Of a DNA stretch of 27,435 nt, positions 1 through 7,618 are shown piece by piece. Location of the stretch: assembly GCA_046539045.1 (NCBI GenBank), contig JBKHHU010000018.1:1-27435 (forward strand), in the 5' to 3' direction. The notes under the pieces were generated by a model. The model saw only the letters and a list, made by a program, of their open reading frames with translations, ran no database searches and was not told where the DNA came from. The translations under genes were made by a program, and so were the position numbers. The stretch comes from JBKHHU01 sp046539045 (GTDB lineage: Bacteria > Planctomycetota > Phycisphaerae > SM23-33). How positions within the stretch are numbered: the stretch's first letter is position 1; each line of letters opens with the position of its first letter.

Positions 1-41
1 TCTAACGAAACGTCCGAGCGTACCGAACGAAAGAGACTCAC

Positions 42-1130
42 ATGCGACGCGTGCTTCTGACAATCATTCTGCTGCTGACGCTGACGGGCCTGGCCCGGGC
101 CGAGCGGCTGAAGGACATCGTGGGCATCCGCGGCGTTCGCGGCAACCCGATCTGGGGCTACGGGCTGGTCATCGGGCTCAAGGGCACCGGCGACGGCTCG
201 AATATCTCCAGGCAGGCGATGACGAGCATCCTCCGCCGCAGCGGGATCACCCTCCAGCCGGACGACATCTCCAGCAAGAACATCGCCTCGGTGATGGTGA
301 CCGCCGAGCTGGGTGCGTTCGCGGGCAAGGGCTCCAAGCTGGACGTGACAGTCTCGACCATCGGCTCGGCCAAGAGCCTGCAGGGCGGAACCCTGCTGAT
401 GACCCCGTTGGTCGGTGCCGACGGACAGACCTACGCCGTGGCCCAGGGCGCCATCTCCATCGGCGGGTTCAGTGCCGAAGGAAAGAACAGCTCCGTCCAG
501 AAGAACCATGACACCGTCGGCAGAGTGCCCAACGGGGCGATCGTCGAACGCGAAGAAATCGCCGACATCATCGAGAACGGTCGCGTGACCCTGCAACTGC
601 GGAACGCGGACTTCAGCACCGCCACCGAGGTGGCCAAGGTCATCAACCGCCTCTATCCGAAGGCAGCCAACGCCGAGAACGCCGGCTCGATCGCCATCGA
701 CCTGCCCGAGAAGATCAACAAGAAGAACGTCTCCGCCTTCATCGCCACCATCGGGCAGCTGCAGGTTACCGTCGACCAGCCCGCCGTGGTGGTCATCAAC
801 GAGAAAACCGGAACCATTATTGTCGGCGAGCAGGTGAAAATCTCTACCGTCGCCATCTCCCACGGGAACCTCTCCATCGTCACCCGAGAGGAAAAGCAGG
901 TCGTCCAGCCGGAACCGTTCAGCGAGACCGGCGAGACGCAGGTGGAAGAGAACACCGATCTGAGAACCATTGAGGAAAAAGGCCGGATGGTCGTGATGCC
1001 CAAGCAGGTGTCCGTCAGCGATCTGGCCCGTGCCCTCAACGCCATGGGCATGACCCCGCGCGACCTGATCGCCATCTTCGAGGCGCTCAAGAAGGCCGGG
1101 GCACTCCAGGCGGAACTGAAAGTGATGTAA
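42..1130 (+). CDS. flgI: Flagellar P-ring protein FlgI
   Basis: FlgI polymerises in the periplasm into the P ring, the bushing around the flagellar rod in the peptidoglycan layer. The 362-aa product has the family's usual length. It starts with a clear Sec signal peptide (residues 1-20: basic MRR, a Leu/Ile/Thr-rich core, cleavage after ARA). The mature N-terminus, ERLKDIVGIRGVRGNPIWGY, is the classic FlgI opening, and the family segment GYGLVIGLKGTGD follows. The C-terminal part (VSVSDLARALNAMGMTPRDL) is also typical. It heads a co-directional run flgI-flgJ-flgN-flgK-flgL. A TAA at 3-5 may be the end of the preceding gene (flgA or flgH would be usual), but too little sequence is present to tell. 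A P ring implies a Gram-negative-type envelope, which agrees with the lipid A operon nearby. Confidence 0.97.
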   Translation: MRRVLLTIILLLTLTGLARAERLKDIVGIRGVRGNPIWGYGLVIGLKGTGDGSNISRQAMTSILRRSGITLQPDDISSKNIASVMVTAELGAFAGKGSKLDVTVSTIGSAKSLQGGTLLMTPLVGADGQTYAVAQGAISIGGFSAEGKNSSVQKNHDTVGRVPNGAIVEREEIADIIENGRVTLQLRNADFSTATEVAKVINRLYPKAANAENAGSIAIDLPEKINKKNVSAFIATIGQLQVTVDQPAVVVINEKTGTIIVGEQVKISTVAISHGNLSIVTREEKQVVQPEPFSETGETQVEENTDLRTIEEKGRMVVMPKQVSVSDLARALNAMGMTPRDLIAIFEALKKAGALQAELKVM

Positions 1131-1139
1131 GGAGCCGTC

Positions 1140-1499
1140 ATGAGCGGCATCGACAGCAACAACCTGCCGGGCCCCGGTGGGGTCAACCCGCTGGACCTGA
1201 TCCGGAAGAACCGGCTCAATACGCCGTCTGATGGCCAGGACCTGCAAGGCGCCGCAGCCGGGTTCGAATCCGTCCTGCTCAACAAGCTGATGGACGCGAT
1301 GCAGAAAACGATCCCCGACGACGGAATCCTCAGCAGCGGGATCACCAAACAGGTCCAGAGCATGTTCTGGATGTACCTGTCCCAGGACCTCGCCGACAAG
1401 GGCGGGCTGGGTCTCGGCAGGCAACTACAGCAGCAACTCCGCGAGCAGCTGACCGGCCCGGAGCAGCCCGAAACGTCCAAGATCGACATTGTGGAGTAA
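1140..1499 (+). CDS. flgJ: FlgJ-type rod-assembly protein without muramidase domain
   Basis: The 119-aa protein matches only the N-terminal rod-binding domain of FlgJ, which caps or scaffolds the growing flagellar rod. The recognisable core runs from about residue 36 to 105 and contains AAAGFESVLLNKLMDAMQKT, then GILSSGITKQVQSMFWMYLS and a Gly/Leu/Gln-rich helix. The C-terminal peptidoglycan hydrolase domain of enterobacterial FlgJ is absent. Single-domain FlgJ is common outside the gamma-proteobacteria, and a separate lytic enzyme must open the wall. The start is supported by AAGGAG at 1129-1134, overlapping the flgI stop, with 9 bp between the two genes. Co-transcription with flgI is therefore very likely. 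The function is inferred from family and position. Confidence 0.88.
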   Translation: MSGIDSNNLPGPGGVNPLDLIRKNRLNTPSDGQDLQGAAAGFESVLLNKLMDAMQKTIPDDGILSSGITKQVQSMFWMYLSQDLADKGGLGLGRQLQQQLREQLTGPEQPETSKIDIVE

Positions 1500-1501
1500 G
1501 C

Positions 1502-2020
1502 ATGACCACCGTATCCGAAACAATCGCACCGTTGCTCGACGACCTGATCGCCCTGCTGGACGAGCAGGGTCAGCTGGTCGCCCGGCGGATCGAGAAGCTG
1601 GACGAACTGACCGACTGCATCACCGGCCGGGACGAGAAACGCCTGGAAGCGCTGGTGGAAAAGATTGACACCGTCACCAGGCAGCAGGAAGCAGCCGACC
1701 GCCGATTGGCGGAGCTGCGCAGCTCGCTGGCCGCGTCCCTCGGCACCCAGCCGGACCAGACGCGCCTCGGCGATCTGATCCGGCACATCGACGGCCCGCA
1801 ACGCAAGCAACTGACAGAGCGCCGCCAAACGCTGCTGGAGATGGTCGACTCCCTGAGAGATCGACACATGCAGTCGGTCATGCTGATTGCCGAGTCCTCG
1901 CGAATCAACCGCCTGCTTCTGTCGAGCCTGTTCGGCGAGAACCAGGAAGTGAACACCTACAACACCACCGGATCGGACAACTGGCGCGACGGAGCCGGGC
2001 TGGTCGACACGGAGCTTTAA
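1502..2020 (+). CDS. flgN: FlgN-like flagellar export chaperone
   Basis: A 172-aa, almost wholly helical acidic/basic protein lies directly before flgK. FlgN chaperones are small helical-hairpin proteins that hold FlgK and FlgL unpolymerised in the cytoplasm and dock them at the export gate. Sequence conservation in this family is poor, so the call rests on size, predicted long coiled helices (residues 10-60 and 95-140), a FlgN-like stretch around LLDDLIALLDEQGQLVARR and ALVEKIDTVTRQQEAADRRL, and position. The C-terminal tail (ENQEVNTYNTTGSDNWRDGA) is polar and probably disordered, as expected for a chaperone tail. It starts 2 bp after the flgJ stop and ends 1 bp before flgK. Confidence 0.78.
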   Translation: MTTVSETIAPLLDDLIALLDEQGQLVARRIEKLDELTDCITGRDEKRLEALVEKIDTVTRQQEAADRRLAELRSSLAASLGTQPDQTRLGDLIRHIDGPQRKQLTERRQTLLEMVDSLRDRHMQSVMLIAESSRINRLLLSSLFGENQEVNTYNTTGSDNWRDGAGLVDTEL

Positions 2021-2021
2021 G

Positions 2022-3980
2022 ATGATCAATGGTTTCCAGATCGGACTGAGCGGCCTGCGGGTCGCCCAACAGGGCATCGAGGTGGTCGGTACCAACATCT
2101 CCAACGTATCCACCGACGGATACCACCGCCAGAACATGAGCATCGCGACGCAGAATATCAACGTGCTCGACGGCGTGGCCATCGGTGGTGCGCAGGTGGA
2201 AGACGTCCGTCGGAATATGAGTCACATGATCGAATCGGAACTCCTGCGCCAGGACCCGCTGATGGGCGGAATCCAGCAGAAGCTCCAGACGCTCCAGTCC
2301 GTCGAAAGCGCGTTCGGCGATATCGACTCCGACGGACTCGCTGAATCGATCCGGAAGATGTTCGCCGCCTTCCGCGAGCTGACAGCCCAGCCGGAGAACA
2401 ACGCCCTCCAGGAACAGGCGGTCTGGGCGTCCGATGGCGTCGCCTCGCAGATGCGAAACCTCGGGCAATTCTTCGCCGACCTCCGCAGCCGCATGCGGAA
2501 CGAATCGGAAACCTACGTCCACAAGATCAACGAGCTGGCCGGCGAGGTGGCGCACCTCAACGAGGAAATCCGCCAGATCGAAGCCGAAGCAGGCAACGCC
2601 AACGTCGTGATGGACCGACGCGACCAGGCCATCCGCGAACTGGCTGAGCTTGCCCCGGTGACCACCCACAGCAGCGCCGACAGCCAGTCGATCGTCAACG
2701 TCAGCGTCTGGGGCACGCCGATCGTGGTCGTCAACCGCAAGATGGAACTGGAAGTCGGACGTACCGGACCGGACACCATCGGCATCGCCAGCAAGGGGTC
2801 CAACTTCTATCAGCAGGATGTCACCGGCGGGAAAGCCGGCGCGCTGATCGACATGTACAACACCACCATCAAGGACCTTAGCAACAGCCTGGATACCCTC
2901 GCCCAGACGCTCATCACCCGCATCAACCGCCTGCACGTCAACGGTGTGGGCACCGCAGGCAGCTTTACCGAAAAGGTCGGCTTCCAGACACCGACCGGCA
3001 CCATCGGTGAATGGAGCGATGCTGTCCAGGCCGGTTCGTTCTTCGTGCGTGTTACCGACCAGAGCACCGGCGACGTGGTCCGGCACGAGATATCCGTGGA
3101 TCCCGACACCGAGACCGTCGAGGACATCGCAGCCAAATTGAACGCGGTCCCCGGACTTCAGGCCACCAGCCCCGATCGCATCCTCCGAATCCAGAGCGAT
3201 GCCGGATATGAATTCGACTTCCTCCCCGCCGTCAGCGCGAGCCCGGACAGCTCCACCATGACCGGCACCGCTTCGGCCGAAATATCCGGACTCTATACCG
3301 GTCAGGACAACCAGGAATACACCGTCAGCTTCATCGGCACCGGCACCGTCGGGCAGGGTTCACTCAAAGCCCGCATTTACAACGGCGCCGGTGACGTGGT
3401 AGCCACGCGAAACATCGGAGAAGGGTATATCGCCGGAGACAAACTGGAACTGGGCGACGGACTGGAATTCGCCGTCTCTGCCGGGACGATAAACGACAGT
3501 GAGCAGTTTACAGTCGACGCCTTTGCCGATACCGACCCGACCGGGTTCCTCGCCGCTACCGGGATCAACGTGCTGTTCACCGGGAACACCGCCACCAGCA
3601 TGCGAATGCATCAGGAGATGCTCGAAAACCCCGCCGCGCTGGGCCTGATGCTCGACCCGCGTCTGAGCGACAACCGCAACGCCATGCTCCTGGGCGAACT
3701 GGGACAACAGCCGCTGGAAGAACTCGGTGGAGTCGCTCCGGAGGCCTCCTTCCGCCAGATGTCGGTCCGGGTTGCCCAACAGATCGAGATCAACAAGTCC
3801 CGAAGCGAAAGCACCCGCAACATCATGCAGCAGCTCGAAGCCCACCGCGACCAGATCAGCGGCGTGGATATCAATAACGAGACTGCCGAGATGATCCTGT
3901 TCGAACGCATGTTCCAGGCCATGGCCAAATACATGAATACCCAGTCAAAGGTGATGGACTCACTGCTGGATCTGCTGTAA
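2022..3980 (+). CDS. flgK: Flagellar hook-associated protein FlgK (HAP1)
   Basis: FlgK forms the first junction layer between hook and filament and is exported by the flagellar type III system. The 652-aa product shows both terminal heptad-rich regions. The N-terminus is FQIGLSGLRVAQQGIEVVGT followed by NISNVSTDGYHRQ, the signature of rod/hook/HAP proteins. The C-terminus is ETAEMILFERMFQAMAKYMN followed by TQSKVMDSLLDLL. The middle (about residues 300-520) is a Gly/Thr/Asp-rich variable surface domain with the family segment NTTIKDLSNSLDTLAQTLIT before it. It is longer than the 547-aa Salmonella protein, mostly through this insert. GGAG at 2011-2014 is well spaced from the ATG. A 115-bp spacer with degenerate repeats separates it from flgL. 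Confidence 0.96.
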   Translation: MINGFQIGLSGLRVAQQGIEVVGTNISNVSTDGYHRQNMSIATQNINVLDGVAIGGAQVEDVRRNMSHMIESELLRQDPLMGGIQQKLQTLQSVESAFGDIDSDGLAESIRKMFAAFRELTAQPENNALQEQAVWASDGVASQMRNLGQFFADLRSRMRNESETYVHKINELAGEVAHLNEEIRQIEAEAGNANVVMDRRDQAIRELAELAPVTTHSSADSQSIVNVSVWGTPIVVVNRKMELEVGRTGPDTIGIASKGSNFYQQDVTGGKAGALIDMYNTTIKDLSNSLDTLAQTLITRINRLHVNGVGTAGSFTEKVGFQTPTGTIGEWSDAVQAGSFFVRVTDQSTGDVVRHEISVDPDTETVEDIAAKLNAVPGLQATSPDRILRIQSDAGYEFDFLPAVSASPDSSTMTGTASAEISGLYTGQDNQEYTVSFIGTGTVGQGSLKARIYNGAGDVVATRNIGEGYIAGDKLELGDGLEFAVSAGTINDSEQFTVDAFADTDPTGFLAATGINVLFTGNTATSMRMHQEMLENPAALGLMLDPRLSDNRNAMLLGELGQQPLEELGGVAPEASFRQMSVRVAQQIEINKSRSESTRNIMQQLEAHRDQISGVDINNETAEMILFERMFQAMAKYMNTQSKVMDSLLDLL

Positions 3981-4016
3981 ATCGCAGCGCGATGCACACG
4001 GGATACCGGTAACCAA

Positions 4017-4085
4017 CTCGCGAGCAGCGAATCGACCAGCTCGCGAGTAACGAATCAACCTATTCACGAATAACAAACCAACGGA
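4017..4085 (+). repeat. Degenerate 23-bp tandem repeat in the flgK-flgL spacer
   Basis: Three consecutive 23-bp units start at 4017, 4040 and 4063. By eye, units 1 and 2 match at about 18 of 23 positions and units 2 and 3 at about 16 of 23. The first two begin with the palindrome CTCGCGAG, and all contain an AAY(C/A)AACC-like end. The array stops 10 bp before the flgL start codon, and no obvious Shine-Dalgarno sequence lies between. Its function is unknown. Confidence 0.6.
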
Positions 4086-4095
4086 TGAACGAACT

Positions 4096-5529
4096 ATGAG
4101 CGGATGGGGCACAATATACAACAACACCAGCTCGGCGCTGCACAAGCACGGGACGCACATGGCCAGGCTTCAGGAAATGATCAGCAGCGGCTCGCGGGTG
4201 TCCAGGCCGTCGGACGATCCGAACGACGCCAACATCATCCTGCAGATGAAGTCGACCCACGCAAATCTGCAGAGCTACACGCGGAACCTGGATGAAGTCT
4301 CGCGCTCGCTCGAGGCCTCTAACGATACGGTTCTCCAAGTCACGCGAGACCTGGCGACCATCAACCAGCGCCTTACCCAGGCGGCCAGCGGAACCCTGAG
4401 CGATGCGCAGCGTCAGGCGATGGCCGCCGAGGCCGACTCCATCCTGGAAAGCGTCCTCCGCCAGATCAACACCCCCGTCATCGGGCAGTACCTCTTCTCG
4501 GGAGCGGCTACAAATGTCAAACCGCTTCAGGTGACTCGCGAGAACGGCGAAATTGTCGACGTAAAGTACGGCGGAAGTGACATTGACATGAAGGTCATGG
4601 TCGCACCGGGCATCCAATTTTCCAAGACGTCCATCGCCCCTGACATTTTCCAGGACAGGAACCCCGGCGACATGGTGTTCCACGGCAATACCGGGGTGGT
4701 TGAGGGCACCGGTACCTCTTCGGTGCAGGGCACGACACGCCTGGATCTGGAACACGTGGAGACGCTCATCAGCGACCCCGGCGCCAGCGGCGTGGCCGTC
4801 GGCACCAGCAGCGCGGCCGGGGACACCATCCTCGGCGTCCATTCGCTGCAGATCAACACCGACACGAAACAGGTCTCGCTGGACGGCGGATCGGCGGTCG
4901 CCTACGACGGGACTGAAACCGATCTGGCGGTGAAGAATGCCGACGGCGACGTGGTGCATCTGGACATGACCGGCGTGGTCGCTTCGGCCGGCACAAAGAC
5001 GGTGGAACTGACCGGCAACGGGCAAGCAAGCATCGACGGTGGGGCGTCCTGGAGCACCATCGACACCTTCGGGGACAATGTTGTGGTTGCCAACGCTTCC
5101 ACCGGAAGGGCTCTTTATCTGGACACGACCGACCTCCAACGGACCGGGACCGAGCGAATCCGCCGGCCGGGGACGTACAACCTCTGCGAGGCGCTGATGG
5201 AGGTTCGCGACACACTGCGGAACAAGGATAAGCTGCCCGAATCCGAGCAGACCAAGATGCTCGCAGCCGTGCTGGAATCGGTCGACGAGGTGCGCTCGCT
5301 GGCCACGCAGGAGCTGACCGGGCTGGGCGGGCGTCTGCAGGCACTCGACGGGCTGCGGACGAGCCTTCAGGACCAGGCCGACCGCGCGGATATCCAACGG
5401 GCCGAGATGCAGGACGCCGACGTCGTGCAGGTCGCCACCGACCTGGCCCGTTACCAGACCCTCTATGAAATGACCCTGGCCAGCGCCAGCAAACTGCTGA
5501 GCATCTCGCTGCTGGATTTCATCAGGTAA
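4096..5529 (+). CDS. flgL: Flagellar hook-associated protein FlgL (HAP3)
   Basis: FlgL makes the second hook-filament junction layer on top of FlgK. The 477-aa product has the flagellin-like N-terminus (ISSGSRVSRPSDDPNDANII, residues 30-49, then a long coiled helix) and the family motif INTPVIGQYLFSGAATNVKP at about residues 128-147. Its C-terminal helix (VATDLARYQTLYEMTLASAS and KLLSISLLDFIR) closely matches FlgL. The centre (about residues 200-365) is an enlarged Thr/Gly/Asp-rich beta domain, so the protein is much longer than the roughly 317-aa enterobacterial FlgL. Unlike the other genes of this operon, the ATG has no clear ribosome-binding site and is preceded by the 23-bp repeat array. 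It ends the flagellar run. Confidence 0.93.
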   Translation: MSGWGTIYNNTSSALHKHGTHMARLQEMISSGSRVSRPSDDPNDANIILQMKSTHANLQSYTRNLDEVSRSLEASNDTVLQVTRDLATINQRLTQAASGTLSDAQRQAMAAEADSILESVLRQINTPVIGQYLFSGAATNVKPLQVTRENGEIVDVKYGGSDIDMKVMVAPGIQFSKTSIAPDIFQDRNPGDMVFHGNTGVVEGTGTSSVQGTTRLDLEHVETLISDPGASGVAVGTSSAAGDTILGVHSLQINTDTKQVSLDGGSAVAYDGTETDLAVKNADGDVVHLDMTGVVASAGTKTVELTGNGQASIDGGASWSTIDTFGDNVVVANASTGRALYLDTTDLQRTGTERIRRPGTYNLCEALMEVRDTLRNKDKLPESEQTKMLAAVLESVDEVRSLATQELTGLGGRLQALDGLRTSLQDQADRADIQRAEMQDADVVQVATDLARYQTLYEMTLASASKLLSISLLDFIR

Positions 5530-5610
5530 CGCCCTGTTCAACTCACCCAGCCGGGCTCGCAGCGCAATACACGCCCCGGCAGGGATGGAGCGCCCCTGTC
5601 CCCAAGTACC

Positions 5611-5666
5611 AGTCAACCGATTAACCGATTAACCAATTAACCAATTAACCAGTCAACCAATCAACC
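5611..5666 (+). repeat. Seven tandem 8-bp units (RRTYAACC) between convergent operons
   Basis: Seven contiguous octamers run from 5611 to 5666: AGTCAACC, GATTAACC, GATTAACC, AATTAACC, AATTAACC, AGTCAACC, AATCAACC. All fit RRTYAACC. They lie between the 3' end of flgL and the 3' end of the minus-strand oxidoreductase gene, where both transcripts should end. A weak CAGGG/CCCTG hairpin (5580-5598) precedes them. Confidence 0.85.
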
Positions 5667-5684
5667 CGCCGCGACCCCCCGCCC

Positions 5685-6740
5685 CTACTCGCGCGTGAGA
5701 ATATCCAGCCCTTCGCGGGGTCCGGTCGGGCCGTCCCAGCGATGGCGTTTGGCGACGTCGACGATCTCGCGGGCCAGTCGCACCGCCGCCAGGCCGTCGG
5801 CAGCGCTGCAGACCGGTCCGGCCCCGTTGACCACGGTATCCCGGAAGGCCTCTGCCTGGTGCCGCAGCGGCTCGGCCGACTCGTCGATGACCAGTTCTTC
5901 CACGTTCAGCAACTTGGTGTAATCGACCGACTGGGCCAGCTCGGCCAGGTCGGAGATATCCTTCTCCCGGGCCATCTGGATCAGGTCGAGATTCTCGCTC
6001 TTGGTGACCACCAGCCCGACCTTGCGGGCGTAGTCGACCGACAGGTATGCTTCCTCGGAGAAGATCCGCATCTTGCGTTCGGTCTTGATCGCCAGGCGGC
6101 TGGCGGTGATGTTGACCACCGATCCGTTGGCGAACATCAGGCGGGCGTTGCAGATGTCCTCGTGCTCGCCGATGACGTTTACGCCGACCGCATGCACCTG
6201 CTCGATCTCGGCGCCCGACCCCAGGAGCATGAGCACCAGGTCGATGTCGTGAATCATCATGTCCAGCACGACGCCCACGTCGGCGGAGCGGAACGTAAAC
6301 GGGCTGATGCGGTCGGCTTCGATGAACTTCGGCTTGATGTCGTACTTCCGCATCGCCACAGCGACGGGGTTGAACCGCTCGGTATGCCCGACCTGCACGC
6401 TGGCTCCGGTTTCCTCGGCCAGATCGATGAGCTTCTGCCCGCCCTCGAGATCGTTGGTGAACGGCTTTTCGATCAGCACGCTCTTGCCTGCCTGCACCAG
6501 CGGCTGGGCTGCTTGCAGGTGGTGGACGGTAGGCACGGAGATAATGGCAGCGTCCACCTTGTCCACGATCCCGGAGACGGTGGTGAAGGCCCGGCAATCC
6601 CGTTGTCTGGCGACGGCTCTGGCGGTCGCTTCATTGGAGTCGACCACGCCGACCAGTTCGGCATCCGGCATTTCGCTCAACACGCGTGCGTGGAGCTTGC
6701 CCATTTTTCCGCATCCGACGACGGCTACTCGAAAACTCAT
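5685..6740 (-). CDS. Gfo/Idh/MocA-family NAD(P)-dependent oxidoreductase (GnnA-like)
   Basis: The 351-aa protein has an N-terminal Rossmann fold (VAVVGCGKMGKLHARVLSEM, residues 5-24) and the Gfo/Idh/MocA dinucleotide/catalytic motif IEKPFT at about residue 94. GHTERFNPV and the catalytic-region segment DMMIHDIDLVLMLLGSG follow. The family oxidises or reduces sugar hydroxyls, often on nucleotide sugars. It is last in the lipid A operon, and its ATG overlaps the stop of the catalytically intact lpxA as ATGA. In organisms that make amide-linked (GlcN3N) lipid A, a Gfo/Idh-type enzyme, GnnA, sits by lpxA and oxidises UDP-GlcNAc at C3 for the aminotransferase GnnB. No gnnB lies in this window, so GnnA is a hypothesis. 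Another sugar dehydrogenase role is possible. Confidence 0.85.
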   Translation of the reverse strand: MSFRVAVVGCGKMGKLHARVLSEMPDAELVGVVDSNEATARAVARQRDCRAFTTVSGIVDKVDAAIISVPTVHHLQAAQPLVQAGKSVLIEKPFTNDLEGGQKLIDLAEETGASVQVGHTERFNPVAVAMRKYDIKPKFIEADRISPFTFRSADVGVVLDMMIHDIDLVLMLLGSGAEIEQVHAVGVNVIGEHEDICNARLMFANGSVVNITASRLAIKTERKMRIFSEEAYLSVDYARKVGLVVTKSENLDLIQMAREKDISDLAELAQSVDYTKLLNVEELVIDESAEPLRHQAEAFRDTVVNGAGPVCSAADGLAAVRLAREIVDVAKRHRWDGPTGPREGLDILTRE

Positions 6741-7618
6741 TCCAGGATTCTCCGGTTATCTTTCAGTAGTTCGGGAGGCAGGTATTTGATGGCTTCGGGC
6801 GGGTACTTTCCTCGATAGGTCTCGCGGTCCCTGCCGTAGACTCCCCGCAGCGATCGCTGGCAGAATTCGCACAATGCCGCGACCTCTCCTTCCACGCCCA
6901 TGTCAACCAGTTGCTCGATTTTGGTCTGGAGGGCCAGTTCATCGTCAAACAGTTCGTGCAGTGCTCTGCGCAGTTCCCTGCGGGCCAGCGGGGCCAGGTT
7001 GGCCGCCTCGATACCCGCCTCGTGAATCCCGCGCACCGCCGGGGGAACCCAGTCATAACTCGGGCTGTAGTAATCGGTAAACGGTGGAACGTCCCGGCGG
7101 ACAGGCGTGCGGGGCCCCACCCTGGCGTACCTTCCGATCGTGGTAAAATGATGACACCCTGCCATCGTCTCCAGCACCGCGCCGGTCTGCACGCGGATAT
7201 GACCGGCCAGCAGCACCTGGCTGCCGATGCGGGTGTTGTCGTCCACGAAGCAGTCGTGGGCCACGTGGCTGGAATCCATCAGCTTGTTACCGTTGCCGAC
7301 CCGCGTGAGATACCCGCCGACCTCCGTGCCCACGTGGGCCGTCACCCGCCGGCCGAAATAGTTGTTGTGCCCGATGTGCAGCAACGTCGGTTCGCCGCGG
7401 TATTTCAGGTCCTGCGGAGGCAGGCCGATGACGCAGCCTTCATCGAAGACGTTCCCGGTCCCGATGGTCGTGTGCCCGGTGACGGTCACCCGCCGGCGGA
7501 GGATGGTCCGGGGCCCGATCGTCACGTGCGGGCCGATGACGCAGAACGGACCGATCTTCGCGTCCGGCGCGATCCGGGCCGCGGGGTCGATCTCTCGAAG
7601 GACTTCCACCTCAGGCAT
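6737..7618 (-). CDS. lpxA: LpxA-type UDP-N-acetylglucosamine acyltransferase, active-site histidines intact
   Basis: LpxA moves a 3-hydroxyacyl chain from ACP to UDP-GlcNAc, the first step of lipid A synthesis. The 293-aa protein has left-handed beta-helix hexapeptide repeats (residues about 8-175) and the family segment PPQDLKYRGEPT at 67-78. It also has SHVAHDC at 117-123, giving H118 and H121, plus H140 (LAGH) and H156. By eye these align with E. coli H122, H125 (catalytic), H144 and H160. The C-terminal 110 residues are not the usual LpxA helical domain and look divergent. ATG at 7618 is chosen over an upstream in-frame start because GGGGGA lies just before it and it overlaps the previous stop (ATGCCTGA). 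It is downstream of a second LpxA-like gene. Confidence 0.85.
   Translation of the reverse strand: MPEVEVLREIDPAARIAPDAKIGPFCVIGPHVTIGPRTILRRRVTVTGHTTIGTGNVFDEGCVIGLPPQDLKYRGEPTLLHIGHNNYFGRRVTAHVGTEVGGYLTRVGNGNKLMDSSHVAHDCFVDDNTRIGSQVLLAGHIRVQTGAVLETMAGCHHFTTIGRYARVGPRTPVRRDVPPFTDYYSPSYDWVPPAVRGIHEAGIEAANLAPLARRELRRALHELFDDELALQTKIEQLVDMGVEGEVAALCEFCQRSLRGVYGRDRETYRGKYPPEAIKYLPPELLKDNRRILE

Noticed and set aside
653..2182. Long open frame on the minus strand (over 500 codons) opposite flgI, flgJ and flgN
   Set aside because: It is antisense to three well-identified flagellar genes, has no family features, and reflects the absence of stop codons in GC-rich antisense frames.
4060..5616. Long minus-strand open frame opposite flgL
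   Set aside because: Same reason: low-complexity His/Gly/Arg-rich translation with no recognisable domain, entirely antisense to flgL.
5611..5666. CRISPR-like array
   Set aside because: The units are contiguous octamers with no spacers, and no cas genes are present.
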